Origin: an uncultured Eubacteriales bacterium
GTDB lineage: Bacteria > Bacillota > Clostridia > Oscillospirales > Oscillospiraceae
Assembly (NCBI GenBank): GCA_900548615.1
Contig: URKW01000003.1
Span: 1-52,723, forward strand
DNA length: 52,723 nt
Direction of reading: 5' to 3'
This document shows, one piece after another, positions 14,187 through 21,541 of the stretch. The first letter of the stretch is position 1, and each line of letters starts with the position of its first letter. The notes beneath the pieces were generated by a model, which was given only the letters and a program-made list of their open reading frames with translations, ran no database searches and was not told where the DNA came from. Made by a program: the position numbers and the translations under genes.

Positions 14187-14215
14187 ACTATACCACACTA
14201 TAATCCATCGGTCAA
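14187..14215 (-). promoter_or_regulatory. Promoter of the SMR exporter unit
   Basis: Minus strand TTGACC (14215-14210), 17 nt, TATAGT (14192-14187). Confidence 0.85.
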
Positions 14216-14262
14216 GTGCATGTTTTTCCCCATTCTCATGACGTTTTGCCTACTTATCCCTC

Positions 14263-14291
14263 TTGAAAAAAGTCGTTTTTTGTGGTATTGT
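14263..14291 (+). promoter_or_regulatory. Promoter of the PH-domain gene
   Basis: TTGAAA (14263-14268), 17 nt, TATTGT (14286-14291). Confidence 0.7.
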
Positions 14292-14348
14292 AGTAACATA
14301 AAAATTTGCGATAGCGTCGGTTCGCGTTCGCAGAAAGGATGTATTTTC

Positions 14349-14723
14349 ATGATCGACTTTGAAAATGGAGCCATATTCAAGCTCAAGCCGGACAATGGCA
14401 AAAGCGCACGCCATGTGGAAGATCTGCTGATCCCCGGCGAAACAGTCCTTGGCTCCTACACCGTTGTCCGTGACTTTGTGGTATTTACCGACAAGCGCGT
14501 GATCGCCTGTAACATTCAGGGTGTTACGGGAATGAGGCGGGATTTTACCTCCATGCCGTACAGTAAGGTTTCTGTGTTCTCTATTGAAACCGCAGGGCTC
14601 ATGGATCTGGACAGTGAGCTGGAGTTGTATTTCCCGGGCGTAGGACGGGTTCATTTCGATTTTACAGGCAATTCTGATATTCGGGCGATCGGCCAGGCGA
14701 TTGGCAGATACGTCCTTCAATAA
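14349..14723 (+). CDS. Bacterial PH-domain protein (bPH family)
   Basis: A 124-residue cytosolic protein with the bacterial pleckstrin-homology-like pattern: VEDLLIPGETVLGSYTVVRDFVVFTDKRVIACN, then the SMPYSKVSVFSIETAG strand and GNSDIRAIGQAI helix. The family is common in Firmicutes; binding targets are mostly unknown. SD AAAGGA is about 8 nt upstream of the ATG. It is probably co-transcribed with the 62-residue gene 30 nt downstream. Confidence 0.82.
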   Translation: MIDFENGAIFKLKPDNGKSARHVEDLLIPGETVLGSYTVVRDFVVFTDKRVIACNIQGVTGMRRDFTSMPYSKVSVFSIETAGLMDLDSELELYFPGVGRVHFDFTGNSDIRAIGQAIGRYVLQ

Positions 14724-14753
14724 ACTATTCACTAGAAAAAAGGAGTCTTTTCC

Positions 14754-14942
14754 ATGGATAAGTATATTGATAAATTTTCACCTGAAGAATTGGATGCGCT
14801 GCGGCGCTGTGTCTCTTACGGTTGGCGGCCCGCCGTCACCGCAAAAATCATGAATTGCCGGTATGGGCTTTCCCTGAACGCCCACGATATAGAAGATATC
14901 CTCGCGGAGCTTAACGAGCAGAATACCGCAGGAGAGGAATAA
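14754..14942 (+). CDS. Small hypothetical protein (62 residues)
   Basis: A soluble protein, DKYIDKFSPEELDALRRCVSYGWRPAVTAKIMNCRYGLSLNAHDIEDILAELNEQ. AAAAAAGGAG stands about 8 nt before the ATG. The predicted helix-turn-helix-like spacing (EELDALRRCVSYG then PAVTAKIMNCRYG) is suggestive of a small DNA-binding or recruitment fold, but no family is recognised. It follows the PH-domain gene closely and is followed by a hairpin at 15011. Confidence 0.65.
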   Translation: MDKYIDKFSPEELDALRRCVSYGWRPAVTAKIMNCRYGLSLNAHDIEDILAELNEQNTAGEE

Positions 14943-15010
14943 ACGCCGTCAAAAAAGTAGGCCGTCCTATCAGACGTCTTTCATAGGTGCACATAGCACC
15001 CGAACATAGT

Positions 15011-15046
15011 ACAAACCGAAGCCGCTTTGGCTTCGGTTTGTCTTTA
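15011..15046 (+). terminator. Hairpin terminator
   Basis: ACAAACCGAAGCC and its complement (13 bp) flank GCTTT, followed by CTTTAT. The T-tract is weak. Confidence 0.7.
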
Positions 15047-15101
15047 TGCCGACCTGTGGAGAGACTTGAGCACACCAACAGTTACATTCAATAGATTGCT
15101 A

Positions 15102-15160
15102 TTGACAAATGTGTTTCCATATATATAATTATCAATATATAATATATATTGCATTTTAAG
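15102..15160 (+). promoter_or_regulatory. Promoter and AT-rich operator-like region before TetR regulator 1
   Basis: TTGACA (15102-15107), 16 nt, TATAAT (15124-15129), followed by a run of overlapping AT palindromes (15135-15152) that could be the autoregulatory TetR site. Confidence 0.65.
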
Positions 15161-15176
15161 TGAAAGGATTTGGCCT

Positions 15177-15800
15177 ATGGCTCCGAAGAATAAATTCACA
15201 AAAGAAGAAATGGTGGAGGCCGCCCTGCGAGTGGTGCGAGCCAAGGGGATCGGCGGACTGACGGCAAAAACCTTGGCCGATGAGTTGGGCACGTCCACCC
15301 AGCCCGTTTTTACCGCCTTCAAGTCCATGGACGGCGTCAAACAGGAGGTCTATGCCGCGGCGGTACGTGTGTATGACGGCTATACAAACGCAGGCTTGCA
15401 AGAGAAGATTCCTTTTCTGGGCGTGGGAATGCAGTATATCCGGTTCGCGCGGGAGGAACCGGAGCTGTACCGGCTTCTTTTCCTGACCAAGCCCACAGAG
15501 AAAGAGCACAGCGCCATGAAGGCTATGGGGCATTTGCAGGAGCTTGTCCGCCCGACGCTGACGGCGATCTATCATATCTCCGCCGAGGAGGCCGACCTGT
15601 ATTTTCGTGACCTGTGGCTGGTGGTGCACAGCCTGTCCACGCTGATCGTGACCGGCGACTGCCCCTATTCTGACTTGGAGATCGGGCAGATTTTGACGGG
15701 CTTCAGCATCAGCATCTGCAAGTCCATCAAGGAGATCCCCGGCTTTGCGGCAGGAACCTTTGACCGCGACACCGCCTTTCGTGCTTTGGTCAGCGAATGA
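15177..15800 (+). CDS. TetR/AcrR-family transcriptional regulator 1
   Basis: A 207-residue regulator. The N-terminal HTH (KEEMVEAALRVVRAKGIGGLTAKTLADELGTSTQPVFTAFKSMDGV) is followed by an all-helical ligand domain with a Trp-containing segment (YFRDLWLVVHSLSTLIVTGDC). SD GAAAGGA precedes the ATG by about 9 nt. It lies 15 nt before a broken flavodoxin-family gene, which it probably once regulated. The ligand is unknown. Confidence 0.88.
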   Translation: MAPKNKFTKEEMVEAALRVVRAKGIGGLTAKTLADELGTSTQPVFTAFKSMDGVKQEVYAAAVRVYDGYTNAGLQEKIPFLGVGMQYIRFAREEPELYRLLFLTKPTEKEHSAMKAMGHLQELVRPTLTAIYHISAEEADLYFRDLWLVVHSLSTLIVTGDCPYSDLEIGQILTGFSISICKSIKEIPGFAAGTFDRDTAFRALVSE

Positions 15801-15815
15801 ACAGAGGGCGTTCCT

Positions 15816-16495
15816 ATGAAAATTCTTGCTTTTAATGGCAGTCCCAAGAAAAAAAGCGATACCATGCACATCACCCGCGCGTTTCTGGAGGGCATGCAGA
15901 AGGCCGGGCCGCAAGAGATACGAACCATTGACGTGATCGACAAGCAGATCGAATTCTGCTGGGGATGCTTTGCCTGCAAGTATAACGGCGGACAGTGCTC
16001 CATTGACGATGACATGAGGGCGCTTCTGGAGCAGATGCTGTCCGGCGATGTGCTGCTATTCAGCTTTCCGCTGTACTGCTACGGATGCCCGCCGCGCTGA
16101 AAAACCTCGTTGACCGCATGCTGCCGCTGTCCTCCATGGCCATGGCGCAGGTGAACGGACGCTACGTCCACGTGGGATAACGGGACTATTCCCACCTGCG
16201 GTATATGATGATCTGCGGCTGCGGCTTCCCCAACAGCCGACGGAATTTTGAACCGGCCGTCCGGCAGTTTGAGCTGCTGTTCCCCCAGCACCATACCATT
16301 CTGACTGTGGCGGAAAGCCCCATGTTCAACGCGCCGGAGGCGGCAGTGGTGACCGTGCCGCGGCTGGCACTGGTGAAGCAGGCCGGACAGCAGTACGCGG
16401 AAAGCGGCACGATCGACGAAGCGCTGCTGGCGGAGATCGGCTCCCCCATGATCCCGGAGGAGACCTACGCCAAAATCGTAAATGGGACCAGTTAA
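15816..16495 (+). pseudogene. Flavodoxin-family NAD(P)H/FMN oxidoreductase, broken by a frameshift and a stop
   Basis: The first frame (15816-16100) gives KILAFNGSPKKKSDTMHITRAFLEGM and the CWGCFACKYNGGQCSIDDDM segment of the iron-sulfur/flavodoxin-fold oxidoreductases. At about 16084 one base is missing (TACGG-ATG), after which the next frame continues with MPAALKNLVDRMLPL. A second lesion, TAA at 16178-16180, interrupts it after HVG, and the same frame goes on (RDYSHLRYMMICGCGFPNSRRNFEP) to a TAA at 16493-16495. Two independent lesions make true decay more likely than sequencing error. It would have been about 225 residues. Confidence 0.85.
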
Positions 16496-16506
16496 GGAGT
16501 ATCTAT

Positions 16507-17103
16507 ATGAACAATATCGTGGTATATGTCCACGGAAAGGGCGGCTCGGCGGAGGAAGCTGCGCACTACAAGGCCCTGTTCCCGGACAGTGAGGTGATTG
16601 GGTTTGATTACCTCGCCCAGACCCCATGGGAGGCCAGGGAGGAATTCCCTCCTTTTTTTGCCGGACTGCGCCAACGCTGCGGCAGCCTTACCCTGATTGC
16701 CAACAGCATCGGTGCGTTCTTCTCTCTGTCCGCGCTGGATGAAACGCTGGTGGATCAAGCGCTTCTCATTTCTCCCGTGGTGGACATGGAGAAGCTGATC
16801 GGCAATATGATGCTGTGGGCAAGCGTCACAGAGCGGGAGCTTGCGGAAAAGCAGGAGATCCCCACAGCGTTCGGAGAAACGCTGTCGTGGAGGTATCTCT
16901 GCTATGTGCGGGAGCATCCGGTTTCGTGGCGCGTCCCAACACGTATTCTGTACGGAGAGCGGGACAATTTGACCTCGCTTGAGACCATATCGGCCTTCGC
17001 TGAAGGGATCGGTGCGGAGCTGACGGTCATGCCGGGTGGTGAGCATTGGTTCCACACAGAGGAGCAAATGTGGTTTCTGGATCATTGGATCACGAAAAAC
17101 TGA
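16507..17103 (+). CDS. Alpha/beta-fold hydrolase
   Basis: A 198-residue hydrolase. VYVHGKGG (7-13) is the oxyanion-region motif. The nucleophile is Ser67 in IANSIGAFF, a variant of GxSxG with Ala in the first position. Asp153 (GERDN) and His180 (GGEHWF) complete the triad. Length and motifs fit the short RBBP9/YdeN-like or esterase group. TAAGGAG lies just upstream, overlapping the pseudogene stop, so it belongs to the TetR 1 unit. Substrate is unknown. Confidence 0.82.
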   Translation: MNNIVVYVHGKGGSAEEAAHYKALFPDSEVIGFDYLAQTPWEAREEFPPFFAGLRQRCGSLTLIANSIGAFFSLSALDETLVDQALLISPVVDMEKLIGNMMLWASVTERELAEKQEIPTAFGETLSWRYLCYVREHPVSWRVPTRILYGERDNLTSLETISAFAEGIGAELTVMPGGEHWFHTEEQMWFLDHWITKN

Positions 17104-17114
17104 GAAAGCCGGAG

Positions 17115-17148
17115 GGGGGTGCGCGTTTATCGCGCACCCCCTCTCTTT
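17115..17148 (+). terminator. Terminator after the hydrolase gene
   Basis: GGGGGTGCGCG/CGCGCACCCCC (11 bp) around TTTAT, then TCTCTTTTA. Confidence 0.88.
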
Positions 17149-17217
17149 TACTTTTGGCACTTCCATAACCTGTTATGCGCCATCTGATACTGTCGGCAAG
17201 AAAATTTTTCAAAGCCA

Positions 17218-17269
17218 TTGACAACCGGGAAATTATGCACTATAGTATTGCTAACTAATATTAGTTAGC
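17218..17269 (+). promoter_or_regulatory. Promoter plus perfect 20-bp operator of TetR regulator 2
   Basis: TTGACA (17218-17223), 17 nt, TATAGT (17241-17246). Immediately downstream lies a perfect palindrome, GCTAACTAATATTAGTTAGC (17250-17269), covering the transcription start and ending 9 nt before the ATG. The position is right for autorepression. Confidence 0.88.
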
Positions 17270-17278
17270 GAGGAACGC

Positions 17279-17935
17279 ATGAAACAGGAAGATACCAAGC
17301 AGAAGATTCTGGAAAAGGCGCTGGAGCTGTTCTCCACCTATGGTTACGACTCGGTCAGCGTGGGTGAGATCGCCAAAGCAGTAGGCATTAAAGCGCCTTC
17401 CCTTTACAACCATTTCCCCAGCAAGCAGGCTGTTTTTGACGCCATTGTGGAGGCCACAGCCGCGCAATATGAAAAGGACACCGATGCCATCGACATTCAC
17501 GTACAGAATGCGGCGCAGGATATCTCCGTGTTTACCGCCATCAGCGAGGACGCGCTCTTTGAAAAGGTGCGGCAGATATTTTACTACTCCCTCCACAACG
17601 AGGCCATCAGCCGCTTTCGCCGGATGATGACCATTGAGCAGTTTCGTTCTCCGGAGCTGGCGGCGCTGTATTCCCAGCGCTACGTGGAGCGTGTTGTCGC
17701 CTACCATGCCGGTATCTTCCGCAATCTGATCGCCGCCGGTGAGATCCGGGACGAGGATCCCGATACGCTGGCGCTGCTGTATGTGGCGCCGGTCATCACA
17801 CTGATCGGTATCTGTGACCGCCAGCCGGAAAAGGAGGAGGAATGCCTTGAACGGCTGAAAACCCATGTTCAGATCTTCTTCCGCACCTTTCATGCGGATC
17901 ATCCGAGAGAAGGCGGCGATCATGGAACGCGCTGA
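17279..17935 (+). CDS. TetR-family transcriptional regulator 2
   Basis: A 218-residue TetR repressor. The HTH is TKQKILEKALELFSTYGYDSVSVGEIAKAVGIKAPSLYNHFPSKQAVFDAI. The C-terminal domain is helical with a hydrophobic LALLYVAPVITLIGICD helix. CGAGG precedes the ATG. The operator palindrome just upstream strongly suggests autoregulation. It overlaps the next gene (Cys-rich KTR) by 14 bp, and the following membrane-protein genes are likely targets. Confidence 0.92.
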   Translation: MKQEDTKQKILEKALELFSTYGYDSVSVGEIAKAVGIKAPSLYNHFPSKQAVFDAIVEATAAQYEKDTDAIDIHVQNAAQDISVFTAISEDALFEKVRQIFYYSLHNEAISRFRRMMTIEQFRSPELAALYSQRYVERVVAYHAGIFRNLIAAGEIRDEDPDTLALLYVAPVITLIGICDRQPEKEEECLERLKTHVQIFFRTFHADHPREGGDHGTR

Positions 17936-18104
17936 GGAAAAATGGATCTTCTGCCCCGTATGCGGGGCAAAAACACGGCTGCGGCTGCTGCAAAAGACCG
18001 TACTGTGGAACTTCCCCCTGTTCTGTCCCAAATGCAAGCGGGAAAGCATCATCAACGCACGAAACTATCAGATTGAAACGATCCCCCCATCAGCCAGACG
18101 CTAA
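17922..18104 (+). CDS. Cysteine-rich KTR domain-containing protein
   Basis: A 60-residue zinc-ribbon-like protein: WIFCPVCGAKTRLRLLQKTVLWNFPLFCPKCKRESIINA. Two CPxC pairs and the central KTR motif define the family, which is often found on conjugative elements in Firmicutes. It overlaps the TetR 2 gene by 14 bp (the ATG lies in the TetR tail), so translation is coupled. Its presence is a mild sign that this stretch has been mobile. Confidence 0.85.
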   Translation: MERAEEKWIFCPVCGAKTRLRLLQKTVLWNFPLFCPKCKRESIINARNYQIETIPPSARR

Positions 18105-18153
18105 GACGCAGTGCTGACCACAACACCCGTGGTCTGTACTGCGTCGCTTTTTT
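18105..18153 (+). terminator. Terminator after the KTR gene
   Basis: A 17-nt arm beginning GACGCAGT pairs with an arm ending ACTGCGTC, with one small internal mismatch, and is followed by GCTTTTTT. Confidence 0.85.
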
Positions 18154-18170
18154 GAAAGGAATCTGACACC

Positions 18171-18824
18171 ATGAAAAAGACACTGATACAAAAGCTGGGG
18201 CTGCTGGGAGTCGTCAGCTTCCTCTCCTATATGGCGGCGGTGATATTCGCGCCGCTGGCCTACCCCGGCTATGACTGGATGGCGCAGGCGGTCAGCGATC
18301 TGAGCGCCGCCAACGCACCGTCACTGACCCTGTGGAACCAATTGAGCAGTCTGTACAATGCCTGTGAGCTGCCCTGCGTCATGATGGTCTGCGTGGGGAT
18401 ACAGGGACAAAAAACCAAGCTGCTGCGCGTCGGCATTTATCTGTTCGCCGCCATGGAGTGGGTGTCCGCCGTGGGGTTCCGCATGTTCCCTCTCAGCGAC
18501 AGCGGTTATGCCGGAGCATGGCAGGATCAGATGCATCTTATCACTACGGCGCTGGTGGTGGCGCTGTCCATTACGTCGCTGTTGGTGATCATCATCGCCG
18601 GAGCGAAGGAACGCAGCTGTCGCTCCTACGGCGTCTGTGCCGGGATCGCACTGGCCATGATGCTGGTGGGCGCATTGGGGATGCGGCTGGTTCTCGCGGC
18701 GTATTTCGGCGTGGTGGAACGGTTCAGTGTATTTGCCGCCACCGGCTTCAACGCGGCGCTGGGTCTGCACCTGTTTCTTGAAAAAAACGAGACGACAAAT
18801 CATACAAATGCAACAAATCAATAG
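18171..18824 (+). CDS. DUF998 membrane protein
   Basis: A 217-residue integral membrane protein with about six helices. The AYPGYDWMAQAVSDLSAANAPS segment is the signature of DUF998, related to frpC/YccF-like small membrane proteins of unknown activity. SD GAAAGGA is present. It starts a run of small membrane and modifying-enzyme genes (18171-20003) with no internal terminator, which may be one operon. Confidence 0.85.
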   Translation: MKKTLIQKLGLLGVVSFLSYMAAVIFAPLAYPGYDWMAQAVSDLSAANAPSLTLWNQLSSLYNACELPCVMMVCVGIQGQKTKLLRVGIYLFAAMEWVSAVGFRMFPLSDSGYAGAWQDQMHLITTALVVALSITSLLVIIIAGAKERSCRSYGVCAGIALAMMLVGALGMRLVLAAYFGVVERFSVFAATGFNAALGLHLFLEKNETTNHTNATNQ

Positions 18825-18841
18825 AAAGAGGCGTATCTTAT

Positions 18842-19255
18842 ATGAAGCTTTATTTTGGCAGCGCTGTCACCGCTGCCACCACACTGATGATCCTGGCGCT
18901 GCTGGGCTTTATCGGCTATTCCGCCGTCAACCACGCCGGCATTCAGTATTGGGGCCGCAGAAGTGCCATCCTGCTGGTGTTCGGGCTGGTGGTCTGCTGC
19001 TTCGCGGCGGCCCGTGACGGCCTTGACAAAACCATTCAGTCCGCCATTGATGGCAGCTGCGCGCCCGGTCTGTTTCCGCTGGTCAGCGTGCCTACCATTG
19101 TGGGCTGCATCGGCGCGGCACTGATCGTCATCGCCGCCATCGCCACTCCTATCGCCCGCTCTCAGCAGGCGCGGCAGGTCTGGTTCTACATAATGTCCGG
19201 CGGCGCGGTAATGAAAATCGTGACCATGGAGATCGCAAGGCTCCTGCTCCGCTGA
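18842..19255 (+). CDS. Four-helix membrane protein of unknown function
   Basis: A 137-residue protein with hydrophobic segments at about 8-28, 40-60, 78-100 and 112-130. No family is recognised. An AAGAGG site stands about 10 nt before the ATG. It follows the DUF998 gene by 17 nt and precedes a 33-codon ORF. Likely in the same operon. Confidence 0.7.
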   Translation: MKLYFGSAVTAATTLMILALLGFIGYSAVNHAGIQYWGRRSAILLVFGLVVCCFAAARDGLDKTIQSAIDGSCAPGLFPLVSVPTIVGCIGAALIVIAAIATPIARSQQARQVWFYIMSGGAVMKIVTMEIARLLLR

Positions 19256-19284
19256 CGCCGCCCATCACCACAGGAGGAATCTTT

Positions 19285-19386
19285 ATGAGGAAGCTCTACC
19301 CCTACATCCGGGGCGAGGAACACATTGCCCGCAGTCTGCCTGCCATTCAATCCGGAAATCCGGAGGAGCTGGAGCGCATGGTATGA
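19285..19386 (+). CDS. 33-residue ORF translationally coupled to the acetyltransferase
   Basis: AGGAGGAAT lies 7 nt before the ATG. The peptide starts MRKLYPYIRGEEHIARSLP and ends ELERMV. Its TGA shares an ATGA overlap with the start codon of the following CatA-like gene. The downstream gene has no ribosome site of its own other than sequence within this ORF, so this short frame probably delivers ribosomes to it. It may be a real small protein or a coupling leader. Confidence 0.55.
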   Translation: MRKLYPYIRGEEHIARSLPAIQSGNPEELERMV

Positions 19387-20003
19387 AGCCGACTGTTATC
19401 GATCCCCGCGCCACCACCCGCGCCGCAGCCTATGACCTGTGGATGAACGCGCCCAACCCCATGGTGACAGTTTTCAAAACGTTGGACGTAACGCCATTGG
19501 TCAATGTGAGCCGCAAGCGCGGTCTCAAGTTCAACATGCTGCTGTGCTGGTGCATTGGCCGGGCAGCCAGTCAGGTAAGGGAATTCTATACCCTGCCGGT
19601 GGGCCGCCAGCTGCTGCGATACGATACTATCGCGGTCAACACCATCGTCAAAAACAGCACCGGCGAAGTCGGCTCCTGCGATGTGCCGTTCAGCAGCAGC
19701 CTTATCAAGTTCAATCGGGACTATCTGCATCTGACGCGACAAACAGCAGAAAGCTGCGAAAACCATGACCTTCCCGACAGCATGGTCATTGGCACCTCCG
19801 CCATTGTGGATATCGAGATTGACGGAGCCGTCGGCATGAACAGCGGTATTTTCAACAACCCCTTTCTGATCTGGGGCAAATACCGCCGGAAATTCCGGAA
19901 GGCAGCGCTCCCCCTCTCCTTCCAGTTTCACCACACACAGATGGACGGCGCTCACGCAGGCCGTTTTCTGGAGCTTCTGCAAAAAGCGATCTACGATTTT
20001 TGA
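19383..20003 (+). CDS. CatA-like O-acetyltransferase (chloramphenicol acetyltransferase family)
   Basis: A 206-residue member of the trimeric CAT fold. The active-site HHTQMDGAHAGRFLE (His183/His184, Asp188) fits the HHxxxDG signature, and MNSGIFNNPFLIWGKY and the FNMLLCWCIGRAA helix are in the expected places. Many Clostridia CatA-like proteins are not resistance enzymes, and this one differs from classical CAT types in several loops, so substrate is open. The start is in an ATGA overlap with the preceding short ORF. Confidence 0.82.
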   Translation: MKPTVIDPRATTRAAAYDLWMNAPNPMVTVFKTLDVTPLVNVSRKRGLKFNMLLCWCIGRAASQVREFYTLPVGRQLLRYDTIAVNTIVKNSTGEVGSCDVPFSSSLIKFNRDYLHLTRQTAESCENHDLPDSMVIGTSAIVDIEIDGAVGMNSGIFNNPFLIWGKYRRKFRKAALPLSFQFHHTQMDGAHAGRFLELLQKAIYDF

Positions 20004-20016
20004 AAAGAGGTGATAT

Positions 20017-20117
20017 ATGAGAAAGCATTGACGGTCATCGCACTGAAAAGCGATGAGGTAAACGACACATTCGTAAAGCATATCCACTTGACACTATTGA
20101 AATTATCTATTTTTTAA
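20017..20117 (+). pseudogene. Possible gene relic (short broken frame)
   Basis: AAAGAGGTGATAT precedes an ATG that runs only four codons (MRKH, stop). One base out of frame the DNA stays open, reading KALTVIALKSDEVNDTFVKHIHL to a TAA at 20115-20117, which looks like a normal protein N-terminus (MKKALTVIALK-like). Possibly a truncated, frameshifted leftover. Weak call. Confidence 0.3.
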
Positions 20118-20248
20118 TGTAAGGAGAACTTTTTGAAGCTTACGACATTATCACTGGAGCGTGTGGGCTGACCGGGAGGTCTGGCAAATTCCAACACACG
20201 CCACTCCTCCCGAAGAACGCCAACACATATCTTCAGGAGGATACTACT
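20088..20248 (+). promoter_or_regulatory. Leader of the RNHCP gene with promoter, mini-ORF and crossing inverted repeats
   Basis: TTGACA (20088-20093) with a T-rich -10 region (20110-20117) gives a leader of about 130 nt. AAGGAG (20121-20126) precedes a 12-codon TTG ORF (20133-20171). Arm A, GCGTGTG (20159-20165), pairs with C, CACACGC (20195-20201). Arm B, CGGGAGG (20173-20179), pairs with D, CCTCCCG (20206-20212). The order A-B-C-D means the two stems cross: either a pseudoknot or alternative folds. Confidence 0.4.
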
Positions 20249-20673
20249 ATGAACCGCGAAAACAAGCGGAAAACCTTTGAAAAAGGCTATTACAAGACCC
20301 ACGCCTGCCACGACAGCTTTACCTGCAAGGTCTGCGACAGGCTTTGCACTCCCCAAAACGCCGGCAGCGACCACCGCAACCACTGCCCCAATTGCCTTTC
20401 CAGCCTGCACGTGGACATTGAGCCCGGCGACCGTGCCTCTGACTGCGGCGGTATCATGGAGCCCATCGCCGTCTGGGTACGAAAAACGGCGAATGGGCCA
20501 TCATCCACCGCTGCAAGCGCTGCGGCGCTCTCAGTTCCAACCGTGTGGCGGCGGACGACAACCCTATGAAGCTGATGTCCATCGCCATGAAGCCCCTGTG
20601 CCAGCCGCCCTTTCCGCTGGAACGCATTGAGGAAATGACCGCTCTCATGGGCGGCGACGGTCGCATGAAGTAG
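20249..20673 (+). pseudogene. RNHCP-domain protein, interrupted by one-base contraction of an A-run
   Basis: RNHCP is a short zinc-ribbon-like family. The first frame gives RENKRKTFEKGYYKTHACHDSFTCKVCDRLC then RNHCPNCLSSLHVDIEPGDRASDCGGIMEPIAVWVRK. At the A5 run (20482-20486, CGAAAAACGG) the reading must slip back by one to continue as NGEWAIIHRCKRCGALSSNRVAADDNPMK, ending at TAG 20673. A sixth A would restore the frame exactly. Options are a real deletion, sequencing error, or slippage by polymerase or ribosome that yields some full-length protein (about 142 residues). SD AGGAGG is present. Confidence 0.8.
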
Positions 20674-20720
20674 CCAATCAGAAAACACCGCAGCTTTCTC
20701 TCTTGCCAAAGCGAACGACA

Positions 20721-20744
20721 TATGGTATCTTTAAGATAACCATA
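20721..20744 (+). promoter_or_regulatory. Inverted repeat before the lipoprotein pair
   Basis: TATGGTATCTT and TAAGATAACCATA form an imperfect palindrome with one bulged base, about 45 nt before the lipoprotein ATG. It could be an operator; no clear -35/-10 pair is visible. Confidence 0.3.
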
Positions 20745-20787
20745 GTGAAACAGGATCGTTGCAAAAACGGCAAAAGGAGAGAACAAA

Positions 20788-21510
20788 ATGAAAAACATGA
20801 AGAAATGTCTGGCCCTGCTGCTGGCATTGCTGCTGGCTCTGAGTCTGGCGGCCTGCGGCGGCGACAGCTCCACCCCCGGCGACGAACCGCCCACCTCCCT
20901 TGATGATATGGTCAAGGACTCCTCTATCGAGGCCGACTACAGCGGCTTTACGGGAGCTTGGGTAAACGACGACTCCGCCGAGCTTATCGTGGAGCCCAGC
21001 GAGGACGGTGAGGAGATGCGGTTTGCGCTGTACGGTGTCGACGGCACGGTAGAGGCCAGCGGCTATTTGCAGTACATGGAGGAGTATGGTTACGTCTACG
21101 CCTACAATGAGCATGACGGCGTTGCCCACCAGTGCTGGTTCGACGAAAACAACAGCCTGAGCATCGACTCCCTCGGCACCTTTACCCAGACGACCGGCGG
21201 CGTGGATGACACGCAGGCAGGCGGCGGCAATGCCGCGCTGGCCGGTGTGTGGTATCTGGACGGCGAAGCCGGTGCAGAGAGCATCATCGAGATCGACGCC
21301 AACGGCAATTGGTCTCTGTCCGAGCGGCCGGGCGGTGACGGCGACCCCACTCAGGTGGACGGCGGCTCCCTTCAGGCCGACCCTGACAATGAGGGACTGT
21401 ATTATGCGTCCTCCTCCCTGTTTGATGACACCGTGTACGACATGACCGTGGTGGACGAGAACACGATGTACTGGGGCGGCGAGTACGACTGCTACATGAG
21501 GATCGCCTGA
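20788..21510 (+). CDS. Lipoprotein with two repeated beta-type units
   Basis: A 240-residue exported lipoprotein. The signal peptide KKCLALLLALLLALSLAACGG has a clear lipobox (LAAC), so the mature protein starts at Cys and is anchored outside the membrane. Two similar beta-rich units follow (FTGAWVNDDSAELIVEPSED... and LAGVWYLDGEAGAESIIEID...), each with a G-x-W and an EIxP/ID strand, like lipocalin-type or DUF-style ligand domains. Very acidic. SD GGAGAGAAC. It is followed 31 nt later by a second lipoprotein gene with a nearly identical signal peptide. Confidence 0.8.
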   Translation: MKNMKKCLALLLALLLALSLAACGGDSSTPGDEPPTSLDDMVKDSSIEADYSGFTGAWVNDDSAELIVEPSEDGEEMRFALYGVDGTVEASGYLQYMEEYGYVYAYNEHDGVAHQCWFDENNSLSIDSLGTFTQTTGGVDDTQAGGGNAALAGVWYLDGEAGAESIIEIDANGNWSLSERPGGDGDPTQVDGGSLQADPDNEGLYYASSSLFDDTVYDMTVVDENTMYWGGEYDCYMRIA

Positions 21511-21541
21511 CCGGAACAGCAGTGCGGATAAGGAGAACAAC

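Noticed and set aside
14142..14348. In-frame upstream extension of the PH-domain gene
   Set aside because: It runs through the SMR leader and the PH gene's own promoter; ATG 14349 has the ribosome site.
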